Below the pieces are notes generated by a model. The model had not been told where the DNA came from, searched no databases, and worked only from the letters and a program-made list of their open reading frames with translations. The position numbers and the translations under genes are program-made. This document shows positions 1 to 9,517 of a stretch of DNA of 64,000 nucleotides, in pieces (positions within the stretch are counted from its first letter, which is position 1; each line of letters opens with the position of its first letter). This DNA is from Bradyrhizobium sp. 164 (GTDB taxonomy: Bacteria > Pseudomonadota > Alphaproteobacteria > Rhizobiales > Xanthobacteraceae): positions 124,001 to 188,000 of the forward strand of contig NZ_JADPKA010000050.1 in the NCBI RefSeq assembly GCF_023073715.1, given 5' to 3'.

Positions 1-933
1 CACCAGCCTGGGTAGGGTGGCCTTGATGCGGTCGACAGTGTCGATGACGTTGGCACCGGGCTGCTTGAAGATCACCAGGAACACGCCGCGCTTGCCGTTG
101 GCCCAGGCCGCCTGCTTGGCGTCTTCGGCGCCGCTGACCGCCTGGCCGATATCGCGGATTCGCAAGGGGCCGCCATTGCGATAGGCGATGATGACGTCGT
201 TCCAGTCCTTGGCGTGGGTGAGCTGGTCGTTGGCGTAGATCGTGTAGGCGCGCTTGGGCCCGTCGATATTGCCCTTCGGGCTGTCGACGGTGGTAATGGC
301 GATCTGGCTGCGGACGTCCTCCATCGACAGGCCCTTGGCGACGAGCTTCGCCGGGTCGATTTGAATGCGGATGGACGGCTTCTGCTGGCCGCCGATGAAG
401 ACCTGCGCGACGCCGGAGAGCTGGCTGATTTGCTGGGCGAGCTGGGCGTCGACGGCGTCGCTGACGCTGGTCAGCGGCAGTGTCTCGGAGGTGGCCGACA
501 GCAGCAGGATCGGGGCGTCCGCAGGGTTGACCTTACGGTAGGTCGGCGGCGAGGGCAGGTTCTTCGGGAGCTGGCCGCTGGCGGCGTTGATCGCCCCCTG
601 AACGTCGTTGGCGGCGCCGTCGATGCTGCGATTGAGGTCGAACTGGATGGTGATCGACGCCGTGCCCAGATAGCTCGTCGAGGTCATCTGGGCGATGCCG
701 GGAATTTGGGCGAATTGCCGCTCGAGCGGTTGCGCCACCGACGAGGCCATCGTCTCGGGGCTGCCGCCCGGCAGGTTGGCGGTGACCTGGATGGTCGGGA
801 AGTCCACCTGCGGCAGCGGCGCAACCGGCAGCAGGGGATAGGCGACGAGGCCGACGAAGAGAATGCCGGCCATCAGCAGCGAGGTGCCGATGGGATAACG
901 GATGAAGAGTGCCGAAATCCCGCCCTCGGTCAT
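1..933 (-). CDS. RND efflux pump inner-membrane permease (MdtB/MuxB/AcrB family), N-terminal part
   Basis: The minus-strand frame stays open from an ATG at 933 to the window edge, giving 311 residues with no stop. It begins MTEGGISALFIRYPIG, followed by a first membrane helix ending at VAYPLLPVAPLPQVDFP, the usual start of heavy-metal/multidrug RND pumps. The visible part then covers the first periplasmic porter subdomains, with the family phrase PGGSPETMASSVAQPLE. A complete protein would be about 1,030 residues, so roughly 70% lies outside the window. The start overlaps the stop of the upstream adaptor gene by 4 bp (ATGA), which indicates translational coupling. The substrate cannot be told from this fragment. 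Confidence 0.9.
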   Translation of the reverse strand, partial: MTEGGISALFIRYPIGTSLLMAGILFVGLVAYPLLPVAPLPQVDFPTIQVTANLPGGSPETMASSVAQPLERQFAQIPGIAQMTSTSYLGTASITIQFDLNRSIDGAANDVQGAINAASGQLPKNLPSPPTYRKVNPADAPILLLSATSETLPLTSVSDAVDAQLAQQISQLSGVAQVFIGGQQKPSIRIQIDPAKLVAKGLSMEDVRSQIAITTVDSPKGNIDGPKRAYTIYANDQLTHAKDWNDVIIAYRNGGPLRIRDIGQAVSGAEDAKQAAWANGKRGVFLVIFKQPGANVIDTVDRIKATLPRLV

Positions 934-2102
934 TCCTGTCGCACCTTGTTCTGGGCCGGATCCGAGCTCGCCACCGCTGTCGAGACGAGGCTTCCAGGCT
1001 GCACCTTGAACTGACCGCCGGTGATGACCTGCTGCCCGGGCGTGAGGCCTTCATCAATGACCGAACGTCCATCGATGCCATAGCTGACCTTGATCTTGTG
1101 CACTTCGGCCTTGTTGTCCTGATTGACGGTATAGGCGTACAGGCCGTTGGTCGAATGCTGGACTGCATCATCGGGAACGACGGTCGCATCCCTCAGCGTC
1201 CGCACCAGAAGACGCGTCGAAACCGACTGGCCCGGCCACAGCGAGTGGTCCTTGTTGTCGAACACCGCCTTGAGCCGAATAGTCCCGCTGCTCGCGTCGA
1301 CCTGGTTGTTGATGACGGCGAGCTTACCTTCCGCCAGCGTCTTCTTGCCGTCGGTGGTGAAGGCGATCACCTTGAGCGCGCCGGCCTTCTGGCCTTCGCT
1401 GATATAGGGAAGCTGGTCTTCCGGTGCCGTGAAGATCACGGCGATCGGCTCGACCTGCGAGATCGTGACGATGCCGGTCTGCGTCGATGCGTTGACGATG
1501 TTGCCAATGTCGACCTGGCGCAGCCCCGCGACGCCCGTGATCGGCGCCTTGATCTGGGTGTAGTCGAGCTGGGTCTGGGCGTTGGCGATCGCTGCTTCGT
1601 CGGCGGCGATCTGGGCGGTGAGCTGGGCGACGGTGGAGCGCTGGGTATCGACCCGCTGTGCGGTTGCGAATTCGCCGAGCCTCATAGCGCGCTGGAGTTC
1701 GAGATTGGCGTTGGCGAGGTTTGCCTCGTCCTGCGCCTTCTTGGCCTTGGCCTGATCGAGGGCGGCTTGATAGGGGCGGGGATCAATCGAGACCAGAAGC
1801 TCGCCTTGCTGGACGATCTGGCCTTCGCGGAAGGCGAGCTTGTCGATCTGACCATCCACCCGGCTGCGGACTTGGACGGTGTTGAAGCCCTGAACCGTGC
1901 CGAGACCGGTCAGATAGACCGGAAAGTCGGTCTTCTGGACCGGGGCAACGCTGACCGGGACGGGCTGCGGCCGGGGCGGAGCTTTCTCGGCTGTCTGGGT
2001 CTTTCCGGCCCCAGGCGAGCCGAATTTCTGCCAACCATAGTAACTCGCGGAGCCCACGGCCGCGATAATCAGAATCCAGAGGATCGGCCGTGTTTTTTTC
2101 AT
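930..2102 (-). CDS. RND efflux periplasmic adaptor (MdtA-like membrane fusion protein)
   Basis: This 390-residue protein has an N-terminal membrane anchor (about residues 7-25, LWILIIAAVGSASYYGW) and a proline-rich linker. It is followed by a barrel-sandwich hybrid domain split by an alpha-helical hairpin rich in Ala/Gln (about residues 110-185), and then beta-barrel and membrane-proximal domains. PVYLTGLGTVQGFNTVQVRSRVDG is characteristic of MdtA. The adaptor bridges the RND permease to an outer-membrane channel, for which no gene is visible here. It is the first gene of the pair and its stop overlaps the permease start. The tail PAQNKVRQE is polar and probably disordered. Confidence 0.92.
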   Translation of the reverse strand: MKKTRPILWILIIAAVGSASYYGWQKFGSPGAGKTQTAEKAPPRPQPVPVSVAPVQKTDFPVYLTGLGTVQGFNTVQVRSRVDGQIDKLAFREGQIVQQGELLVSIDPRPYQAALDQAKAKKAQDEANLANANLELQRAMRLGEFATAQRVDTQRSTVAQLTAQIAADEAAIANAQTQLDYTQIKAPITGVAGLRQVDIGNIVNASTQTGIVTISQVEPIAVIFTAPEDQLPYISEGQKAGALKVIAFTTDGKKTLAEGKLAVINNQVDASSGTIRLKAVFDNKDHSLWPGQSVSTRLLVRTLRDATVVPDDAVQHSTNGLYAYTVNQDNKAEVHKIKVSYGIDGRSVIDEGLTPGQQVITGGQFKVQPGSLVSTAVASSDPAQNKVRQE

Positions 2103-2478
2103 ATCGGCTCGGCGGCTCTCGTGCCCCCAAGCTACGAATTATGGGGCAATCATAGGGTTCCAGCGCGCTTGTATAATACACGCCAAGTTTAAGTGTAAAC
2201 AGCACTATCGGTCGAGAATCCTAAACAATTGGAAAGCTTTGCACCCCATGCAGCAGTCTGGCGCGGCGGTGTGCAATGCTGCTTTTTTCCGACTCGAACG
2301 ATCCGCGTGCGAGCGCTGCCCAATGCCCCGGACGCCGTGTGTGTGGCGCTGGGGGACAACGCGGAAAGCCACCAGGTCGGCAGGTCACGAGAAGGGTTCT
2401 AAATCGCGCGCAGCCCGTTTCGGTTGTCAGGAAAATCAGCATCGGTCATATCGGCGCCGCCACGAATGGAGCGCAGCG
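2103..2478. other. Intergenic region upstream of the RND pump and a small hypothetical gene
   Basis: This stretch holds the putative RND promoter and palindrome at 2173-2200. A longer plus-strand reading frame crosses it, but the predicted residues before the Met at 2479 are Arg/Cys-rich and do not look like protein. I see no RNA gene or repeat in the remainder. Confidence 0.6.
2173..2200 (-). promoter_or_regulatory. Candidate promoter and operator of the RND efflux operon
   Basis: On the minus strand a TTTACA hexamer (2194-2199) is followed after 15 bp by TATTAT (2173-2178), about 70 bp before the adaptor start. The -35-like element lies inside an inverted repeat with arms GTTTA (2187-2191) and TAAAC (2196-2200). 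Such an overlap is typical of repressor-controlled efflux genes, but no regulator gene sits next to it. The 15-bp spacer is short, so the exact promoter is uncertain. Confidence 0.35.
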
Positions 2479-2718
2479 ATGGACGAATTGAACGGCAAGC
2501 TGATCGCGTGTCAGATTCTGATCACGGGGCTGATCGCGCGCGTCGCCAACGAGCAGCGCGATCCCTTCCGCTTTCTCACCGACTTCCGCGACGAGATCAA
2601 AGCCGTCGTCAACGGCGTCAACATCGCGGGGATGGGCAACACCGATCGCGTGCGTGCGGTCGCGCAGAAAACTGTCGACGAATTGTTCTCGCTGATGAAG
2701 CCGCCGAGCAGCGACTGA
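2479..2718 (+). CDS. Hypothetical protein, 79 residues
   Basis: The ATG at 2479 follows a GGAG motif at good spacing and starts MDELNGKLIACQILITGLIA. The protein is mostly helical and amphipathic, with a hydrophobic N-terminal helix (CQILITGLIARVAN), a charged middle (DPFRFLTDFRDEIKAVV) and a C-terminal helix (VRAVAQKTVDELFSLM). No catalytic motif or signal peptide is clear. I do not recognise a characterised family. It stands alone between the RND operon and the iron-uptake operon, just ahead of the ICE-like boxes, so it probably has its own promoter. Confidence 0.65.
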   Translation: MDELNGKLIACQILITGLIARVANEQRDPFRFLTDFRDEIKAVVNGVNIAGMGNTDRVRAVAQKTVDELFSLMKPPSSD

Positions 2719-2761
2719 TGCCACGAGCACGACGCCGATTTCGCGGCGTTTTCGCGCTCGT

Positions 2762-2823
2762 TTTAGAACGACTCCAATCTTTGGTTAGAATGATTTCAAA
2801 CAGCAGTTTAGAATCGTTTTGAT
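2762..2823. promoter_or_regulatory. Three ICE-like (Irr box) repeats upstream of the TonB-dependent receptor
   Basis: Three 17-bp elements follow one another: TTTAGAACGACTCCAAT (2762-2778), GTTAGAATGATTTCAAA (2784-2800) and TTTAGAATCGTTTTGAT (2807-2823). Each has a good TTTAGAA left half and a degenerate right half relative to the Irr/ICE motif known in rhizobia (TTTAGAA-N3-TTCTAAA, as I recall it). Successive starts are 22 and 23 bp apart, about two helical turns, so all three face the same side of the DNA. They end 103 bp before the annotated receptor start, inside the expected promoter region. Confidence 0.6.
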
Positions 2824-2926
2824 CTGGACCTATTCAAGCGTTCTCGCGGCGTGCTCGCATTGACCCGCTATTTTGTGGCCGATACCACAGCCCATCGTTC
2901 ATCGAAGTGAATGAGCGAACAGGAAG

Positions 2927-5344
2927 ATGGGGCGTTTGGTAATGGGGCAGGTGGTCGCACCGAAGTCGTTGCGTTCGGTCGTAGCGTTCAACTCAATGGA
3001 TGAGAAGTCCGCTGGCATTTCCGGCAAGAAGGTTTCAGCAGTCGCGAGCTTGATTGCGGTGGCGTCGGTGTCAAGCGGCGCAGAAGCACAGCAGTCGAAC
3101 CTGCCGCCGGTGACGGTCGATGCTCCGGTCCAACGTCCGCGTCCGGTGGCCTCGAAGCCTTCGCCGGAGCAGGTCCGCGCCCGCAACGCGCTTCGCCGCG
3201 CCGCGCAGCGGCAGCAGGCAGCCCAGCAGACTGCGCCCTCCGTCCCCGCGGGCGAAGTGGACCGCAATCCGTATTCCGATCCGGCGGCGCCGTACAAGGT
3301 CGACCACGTCCAGGCTTCCGGCAAGTTTCCCGAGAAGATGCTGAACACGCCCAAGACCATCACGGTGCTCAGTAAGGAAGTGCTCGAGGACAAGAACGCG
3401 ACGACGCTGAAGGAGATCGGACGTTCGACCGCGGGCGTCACGCTGGGCTCGGGCGAGGGCGGCAACGCGTTCGGCGACCGCTTCTTCATCCGCGGTTTCG
3501 ACGCGCGCAACGACGTCTTCATCGACGGCATCCGCGATCCCGCCGTGTCCATCCGCGAGAACTTCTTCACCGAGCAGATCGAGATTCTGCGCGGACCGGC
3601 ATCCTCCTACGCCGGCCGCGGCACCGCCGGCGGCGCGATCAACATCGTCACCAAGCAGGCCGGCGACGTCAACTTCAAGCGGATGGACAGCGAGTTCGGC
3701 ACCGATCAGACCAAGCGCGTTACGCTCGACGTCAACCAGGTCATCGATCCGACCTTCTCGGTGCGTGCGGGCGGTTTGTTCCAGGACGCCAATGTCGCCG
3801 GGCGCAACTACGTGACCGATAATCGCTGGGGCAGCTTCATCTCGACGAAGTACACTCCGACCAGTGACATCAAGATCACAACGAACTACGTCCATACCGA
3901 CCTCAGCGGCTATCCCGATTTCGGCGTGCCTTATTACAAGCAGGGCAACGTGCCGGTGACCTCGGCCGGCATTCCGCGCGAAAACTGGTACGGCTTCCTC
4001 AAGCGCGACTTCCAGACCGCGCGGCAGGATTTCGGCACCGGCACGATCGAGTACAAGGTCAACGAAGCCATCACGCTGACCAGCAAGGTGCGCGGCGAGC
4101 ATTCACTGCTCAACTACATCGGCACGCTGCCGCAGAACCCGAATACCACCAGCCCCAACCGGCTGCTCTGGACCACGACGGCGAGCGCACAGAGCCGCTA
4201 CCAGAACGTGGACGTGTGGGCCAATCAGAACGAGGCCACGTTCAAGCTCGACACAGGAGGCGTCAAGCACACCGCGGTGTTCGGCGTCGAATATTCGAAC
4301 GAGAACATCTCGATCGACCGTTATGCCGGCCTTGCGTCGGAACTGTCCGGCTCCGGATTCACGAGCAACGGTGCTGTCCAGGGCGTCAATCTTTACTCCC
4401 CCCAGTTCACCTACATTCCCTTCGGTATACCGTCGCTAATTGGAAATCCGACGCGCTATGGCGTCAACACCAGCAGCGTGTATGTCATGGACACCGCGAA
4501 TTGGCAGGACACGATCATCGTCAATGGCGGCGTCCGCTACGACGGCTATAGCCAGAGTTCGTCGACCAACGCGGCTTATCTGAAGCAGAACGCCGACCTG
4601 GTGAACTACAACGTCGGCCTGGTCTACAAGCCGATGACGATCGGCAGCCTCTATGCGGCTTATGCAACCTCTGCCAATCCGTTCGGATCAGAGCTTGATG
4701 CGACCGCTACCGATTACGGTGGTGTTCCGCCCAACACGGCCGTCTTGCTCGGGCCCGAACGCAACAAGGCGATCGAGCTCGGCACCAAATGGGAGCTCGC
4801 CGATCGCCACCTGCTGGTGACCGGCGCGCTGTTCCAGACCACCAAGGACAATGCGCGCGAGACCAATGCCGCGGGCTTGCTCACCTCCAATGCGGCCTAC
4901 CGCATCCAGGGCATCGACATCGAGGCCGAAGGCAAGATCACTGACCGCTGGAGCATCTTCGGCGGCTTGGTGCTGATGCAGTCGAAGGTTACGCAGAGCA
5001 ACATCCCCTCCAATATCGGCCTTCAGCTTGCCAATATTGCCCACCAGTCGTTCAGCATGCTGACCAAGTACAAGTTCGACGGCGGCTGGGAACTGGGCGG
5101 CCAGGCGGTGTACCGCTCGAAAGTCTATGGCGGCACGTTCGCGGCCAACACCAACGAGCTGCCGAGCTATTGGCGTTTCGATGCCTTCGTCGAGAAGAAG
5201 ATCGACCAGAACTGGACCATGAAGTTCTACGCGCAGAACCTGACCAACAAGCTCTATTACGACTCATTCTATCGCAGCAACGTACCGTTCGTGGCGGTCG
5301 CGCCGGGGCGGGCGTTCTACATCGTGACGACAGCGAAGTTCTGA
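2927..5344 (+). CDS. TonB-dependent siderophore receptor
   Basis: This 805-residue outer-membrane receptor has an N-terminal extension and an export signal (KKVSAVASLIAVASVSSGAEA, about residues 34-54). A TonB-box-like stretch after PPVTVDAP comes next. A plug domain follows (about residues 105-245: NTPKTITVLSKEVLED, IEILRGPASSYAGRGTAGGAINIV), and then a long beta-barrel ending in the outer-membrane C-terminal Phe (AFYIVTTAKF). It resembles FiuA/FhuA-type hydroxamate or catecholate receptors. The start is uncertain: the ATG at 2927 has AGGA only 2 nt away, and ATGs at 2942 and 2996 also leave an intact signal. It is first in an operon with piuC, exbB, exbD and tonB, and is probably iron-controlled through the ICE-like boxes. 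Confidence 0.92.
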   Translation: MGRLVMGQVVAPKSLRSVVAFNSMDEKSAGISGKKVSAVASLIAVASVSSGAEAQQSNLPPVTVDAPVQRPRPVASKPSPEQVRARNALRRAAQRQQAAQQTAPSVPAGEVDRNPYSDPAAPYKVDHVQASGKFPEKMLNTPKTITVLSKEVLEDKNATTLKEIGRSTAGVTLGSGEGGNAFGDRFFIRGFDARNDVFIDGIRDPAVSIRENFFTEQIEILRGPASSYAGRGTAGGAINIVTKQAGDVNFKRMDSEFGTDQTKRVTLDVNQVIDPTFSVRAGGLFQDANVAGRNYVTDNRWGSFISTKYTPTSDIKITTNYVHTDLSGYPDFGVPYYKQGNVPVTSAGIPRENWYGFLKRDFQTARQDFGTGTIEYKVNEAITLTSKVRGEHSLLNYIGTLPQNPNTTSPNRLLWTTTASAQSRYQNVDVWANQNEATFKLDTGGVKHTAVFGVEYSNENISIDRYAGLASELSGSGFTSNGAVQGVNLYSPQFTYIPFGIPSLIGNPTRYGVNTSSVYVMDTANWQDTIIVNGGVRYDGYSQSSSTNAAYLKQNADLVNYNVGLVYKPMTIGSLYAAYATSANPFGSELDATATDYGGVPPNTAVLLGPERNKAIELGTKWELADRHLLVTGALFQTTKDNARETNAAGLLTSNAAYRIQGIDIEAEGKITDRWSIFGGLVLMQSKVTQSNIPSNIGLQLANIAHQSFSMLTKYKFDGGWELGGQAVYRSKVYGGTFAANTNELPSYWRFDAFVEKKIDQNWTMKFYAQNLTNKLYYDSFYRSNVPFVAVAPGRAFYIVTTAKF

Positions 5345-5346
5345 TC

Positions 5347-6032
5347 ATGTTGACGTGCCTGCCTGGCGTTCTCAGCAAGGATGATGTGGCGGATTTCCGC
5401 CGCATCATGGATGCCAGCGACTGGGAGGACGGCCGCTCCACCGCCGGCGCGCAGTCGGCGATGGTCAAGCGCAACGAGCAATTGCCGCCGGATGGCGAAG
5501 TCGCGCGCAAGCTCGGCAACCGCATCATCTCGGCGCTGACGTCGAACCCGCGCTTCATCGCGGCGGCAATCCCGCTCCAGATTTTCCCGCCGCTGTTCAA
5601 CCGCTATGCGGCGAGCAGCGGTCACCATTTCGGCCTGCACGTCGACAATGCGATCCGCGGCGACCGCCTGACCGGCCTTCGCATCCGCACAGACCTGTCG
5701 GTCACGCTTTTCCTCGCCGAGCCGGAAGAGTACGACGGTGGCGAACTTGTGATCGAGGACACCTACGGATCGCACGAAGTCAAGTTGCCAGCCGGCGACT
5801 GCGTGCTCTATCCCTCGAGCAGCCTCCATCTGGTCACTCCGGTGACGAGGGGAACGCGGGTTGCGTCTTTCCTCTGGCTTCAGAGCATGGTACGGGACGA
5901 TCAAGCCCGAAGCATGATCTTTGACCTCGACACCGCGATTCAGGCGCTGGTGGAACGGCTCGGGCGTGACGATCCCGAAACGGTCAAATTGACGGGTATC
6001 TATCACAACCTCATTCGCTACTGGGCCGAAGT

Positions 6033-6036
<4 letters not shown>
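5347..6036 (+). CDS. piuC: Fe(II)/2-oxoglutarate-dependent PKHD-type hydroxylase (PiuC/YbiX family)
   Basis: This 229-residue protein begins 2 bp after the receptor stop. It has the double-stranded beta-helix fold of PKHD hydroxylases. The iron ligands are visible as H-x-D in HFGLHVDNAI (about residues 98-107) and a distal His in YPSSSLHLVTPV, with an Arg of RGTRVASFLW expected to bind 2-oxoglutarate. The family is nearly always adjacent to TonB-dependent siderophore receptors and is thought to modify or help release the siderophore, though its substrate is not established. Its stop overlaps the exbB start by 4 bp, so the two are translationally coupled. Confidence 0.9.
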
Positions 6037-6998
<962 letters not shown>

Positions 6999-7001
6999 AC
7001 C

Positions 7002-7460
7002 ATGGGCGTTTCGCTCGCAGACAACGACGGCGAAGACGACGATTTCTCGGAAACGCATGACATCAACGTCACACCGTTTATCGACGTCATTCTGGTGCTG
7101 CTGATCATCTTTATGGTCGCAGCGCCGCTCTCGACCGTCGACCTGCCGATCGATCTGCCGACGTCGAGCGCGACGCCGCAGAAGAAGCCAGACAAGCCGA
7201 CCTATCTCAGCATCAAGCCCGATTTGACGCTTGCGATCGGAGAGAACCCGGTCCATCGGGCGGAGCTGATCGGCACCCTCGACGGTCTGTCCGACATGAG
7301 CAAAGACAAGTATGTCTTCCTGCGTGCCGATCGCTCTGTGCCGTATGGCGAGTTGATGGGGGTCATGGAGCTCTTGCGCTCAGGCGGCTATACGCGGGTG
7401 AAGCTGGTCGCGCTGGAAGGCGCTCCGGGGGCGCCCTCGGCAGGCGCCGCTCAGCCTTAG
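7002..7460 (+). CDS. exbD: Biopolymer transport protein ExbD
   Basis: At 152 residues this is slightly longer than the usual 140. A short cytoplasmic tail (ETHDINVTPFIDV) precedes one transmembrane helix (ILVLLIIFMVAAPLSTV) whose conserved Asp in the FIDV motif carries protons. A periplasmic domain follows (PDLTLAIGENPVHRAELIGTL, YVFLRADRSVPYGELMGVMELL). It starts 3 bp after exbB. The tail GAPGAPSAGAAQP is low complexity. Confidence 0.95.
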   Translation: MGVSLADNDGEDDDFSETHDINVTPFIDVILVLLIIFMVAAPLSTVDLPIDLPTSSATPQKKPDKPTYLSIKPDLTLAIGENPVHRAELIGTLDGLSDMSKDKYVFLRADRSVPYGELMGVMELLRSGGYTRVKLVALEGAPGAPSAGAAQP

Positions 7461-7469
7461 AGGCGCACC

Positions 7470-8285
7470 ATGTCGAACGAACCCAGACCATCCAGGAAGC
7501 TTTGGGTCTTGGCGGCGGTGGCGGCGCTCGCGCTTCATCTGGGTGGTGCGGCGCTCGCGCTGGCGCACCTGCAAGCCGATGACGGCGACGACGGTCTGGG
7601 TGCGGCCGGCGCCGAGTTCGCCGTCGAGGTGGCCTCGCCAAAGGCGCCCGATACCGACCTTCCGCCCGGGCCTGACAGCGAAGCGATGCAGGAGCAGCAG
7701 GCGCTTCCCGAGCAGAAGGCTGAGACCAAGGAAACCGAGCTGCCAAAGGATCAGTCGCAACAGGTCGACGATCCTGATCGGGTCGTCACTGAGAACATCT
7801 CGAAGAAGCCGCAGGACGAGGATCCGAAGATTGCGGCGGTCGAAACTCCCGCTGCCGAGGCCTCGCCGAAGTCGGTTGCCACGGCACGGCAGGCACTCGA
7901 TGAAGACGCGCGCGAGGCTGAGAAGGCCTTGGCGCCGGTGCTTGGGCTTGGCAAGGACATCCTGAAGATTACCGCGGACTGGAACCGCAAGATCAGCGCG
8001 CATCTGACGGCCCACAAGGTCAATCCGGAGGGCAAGGAGCCCAATAACCAGAAGGTCAAAGTGAGCTTTGCGATCAACCGCAGAGGAAACGTGCTTTCGG
8101 TCGAGGTCGTTGAGTCGTCCGGGGACGCGGCTTACGATGCGGCGGCAGTCTCGATTGTCCGTAAATCCGATCCCATTCCGCAGCCGCCCGCCGGGCTGAC
8201 AGAGGACCGGTTCGAGCGCACCGTCGACATCATTTTCACGCCACCGGACGCGAAGAAAAAGAAGAAGACGGCTCAGCGCCAGTAG
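7470..8285 (+). CDS. tonB: TonB-family energy transducer
   Basis: This 271-residue protein has a cytoplasmic RK-rich start, a single membrane anchor (about residues 11-32), and a long acidic/Pro/Lys spacer (about residues 60-165). The spacer is rich in Glu and Lys rather than the Pro-Lys repeats of E. coli TonB. The C-terminal TonB domain (about residues 180-262) carries KVKVSFAINRRGNVLSVEVVESSG and VDIIFTPP. It is the last gene of the iron operon, 9 bp after exbD. Its 3' end overlaps the convergent gene at 8273-8758 by 13 bp. Confidence 0.9.
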   Translation: MSNEPRPSRKLWVLAAVAALALHLGGAALALAHLQADDGDDGLGAAGAEFAVEVASPKAPDTDLPPGPDSEAMQEQQALPEQKAETKETELPKDQSQQVDDPDRVVTENISKKPQDEDPKIAAVETPAAEASPKSVATARQALDEDAREAEKALAPVLGLGKDILKITADWNRKISAHLTAHKVNPEGKEPNNQKVKVSFAINRRGNVLSVEVVESSGDAAYDAAAVSIVRKSDPIPQPPAGLTEDRFERTVDIIFTPPDAKKKKKTAQRQ

Positions 8286-8758
8286 AGCCGGATCCCGACA
8301 TAGACCACGATTAGACAGGCAAAGATCAGCGCCACCGGCAGCGGCCGTTTCTGGGTTCCGGCGAATGCCGTCGCCCCGAAGGCGGCGGCCTTCTTTGGCT
8401 TGGGGGTCGGGCGGCGGAAGGCGGTAACATTATCCGCCGCCGTTTCAGGCGGACGGGGGCGGACGTCAGGCGGCGTTCCCGCTCCGCCCATCTCGGCATA
8501 GTAGGCCTTGTAGATCGCGCCGATGGTGGCCTCGGTGGCTTCGCCCTCGCTCATCTCCGCCAGCAGGTTCTTGTAGCTCGCGAGGAACTCCTGGGCTTCC
8601 GCAGGCAGCGCGGACGCCCCGTTGAGCTTGGCCATCATCTTCCATGTGGCAAAATCGGCGCGGGCGCGGGTGTCGGCGCGTCGCGCGATCAGCATATCGG
8701 CAGCTTTGACCAAGTCGGCCTCTGGCCCTTCGGCTTGTGTTCGGGTGTCGCTGTTCAA
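8273..8758 (-). CDS. Hypothetical protein with C-terminal membrane anchor
   Basis: The 161-residue protein has a helical, charged N-terminal domain (ADMLIARRADTRARADFATWKMMAKLNG; EAQEFLASYKNLLAEMSEG), a Pro/Arg-rich linker, and one C-terminal membrane helix (LPVALIFACLIVVYVGIRLYW), which suggests a tail-anchored topology. I do not recognise a characterised family. The frame begins with TTG directly after the TAG stop of the upstream protease gene. An ATG at codon 22 is an alternative start. The tight junction suggests co-expression with the protease. Confidence 0.65.
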   Translation of the reverse strand: MNSDTRTQAEGPEADLVKAADMLIARRADTRARADFATWKMMAKLNGASALPAEAQEFLASYKNLLAEMSEGEATEATIGAIYKAYYAEMGGAGTPPDVRPRPPETAADNVTAFRRPTPKPKKAAAFGATAFAGTQKRPLPVALIFACLIVVYVGIRLYWR

Positions 8759-9439
8759 CTACACATTGCCGGTCAGGAACAGAACAGCCTGAATCACATA
8801 ACCGGTCAACGTTCGCAGTATTGCTGAAATAACATCAAGATTTAGACCGAACTGCGAACCCGCCAGCGGCAGCAGGATCAGGAGGCCGATCAGGATCAGC
8901 ATCCCGACTGGCTCGAGCCGGGCCAGCGGCAAGGCAAGCCGCTGCGGCAACAGCCCGACCGCGACCCGACCCCCGTCAAGCGGTGGGATCGGCATCATGT
9001 TGAACACCGCCAGGATCGCGTTGATCACGAGGGCATTCTTGAGGTTGTCCGCAACCCATTTCGCCGAACTCGCGGGCACCAGTGGCAGGGCATGAAAGGC
9101 GAGGGCGGCGGCGAGCGCCAGCAGGACGTTGGTGACGGGCCCGGCCAGCGCCACCCAGACCATGTCGAGCCTGGGGTTGTTCAGCTTGCGGAAATTGACC
9201 GGCACCGGCTTGGCGTAGCCGAACAGGAACGGCGAATGCGCAAACAGCAGCATCGCCGGCAGGATCAGGGTCCCGAACGGGTCGATGTGGCGGAGCGGAT
9301 TGAAGCTGACGCGACCGAGCTGCGAGGCTGTGTTGTCCCCGAGCTGATGCGCGACGAAGGCGTGCGCAGCCTCATGGAAGGTGATGGCGAGCAGCACCGG
9401 CATCACCCAGACGGATAGATCATAAAAAGAAATGTTCAC
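8759..9439 (-). CDS. Site-2 protease family (M50) membrane metalloprotease
   Basis: I chose the GTG at 9439 (VNISFYDLSVWVMPVLLAITFHEAAHAF), giving 226 residues, because the 23 upstream in-frame codons do not look like protein. The zinc motif HEAAH sits in the first membrane helix. The distal Asp motif is PPLDGGR, preceded by NMMP. At least five membrane helices are apparent. The protein is a compact S2P without PDZ or CBS domains, like many rhizobial M50 homologues of unknown substrate. It precedes the tail-anchored protein at 8273-8758 in the same transcript. Confidence 0.88.
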   Translation of the reverse strand: MNISFYDLSVWVMPVLLAITFHEAAHAFVAHQLGDNTASQLGRVSFNPLRHIDPFGTLILPAMLLFAHSPFLFGYAKPVPVNFRKLNNPRLDMVWVALAGPVTNVLLALAAALAFHALPLVPASSAKWVADNLKNALVINAILAVFNMMPIPPLDGGRVAVGLLPQRLALPLARLEPVGMLILIGLLILLPLAGSQFGLNLDVISAILRTLTGYVIQAVLFLTGNV

Positions 9440-9517
9440 CAGCTCATCCGTTTCGGCTTCTGCCCGCGCGCCTCCCAAAGCAGGCCGTATAGGGCCACAA
9501 CCCTTCACAATCTACCG

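Noticed and set aside
909..2192. Long plus-strand reading frame opposite the RND adaptor gene
   Set aside because: It is antisense to a clear MdtA-like gene and consists of Asp/Leu/Arg-rich low-complexity sequence typical of high-G+C shadow frames.
2239..2478. Upstream extension of the 79-residue hypothetical protein
   Set aside because: The added residues are Arg/Cys/Trp-rich without protein-like character, and the ATG at 2479 has its own ribosome site.
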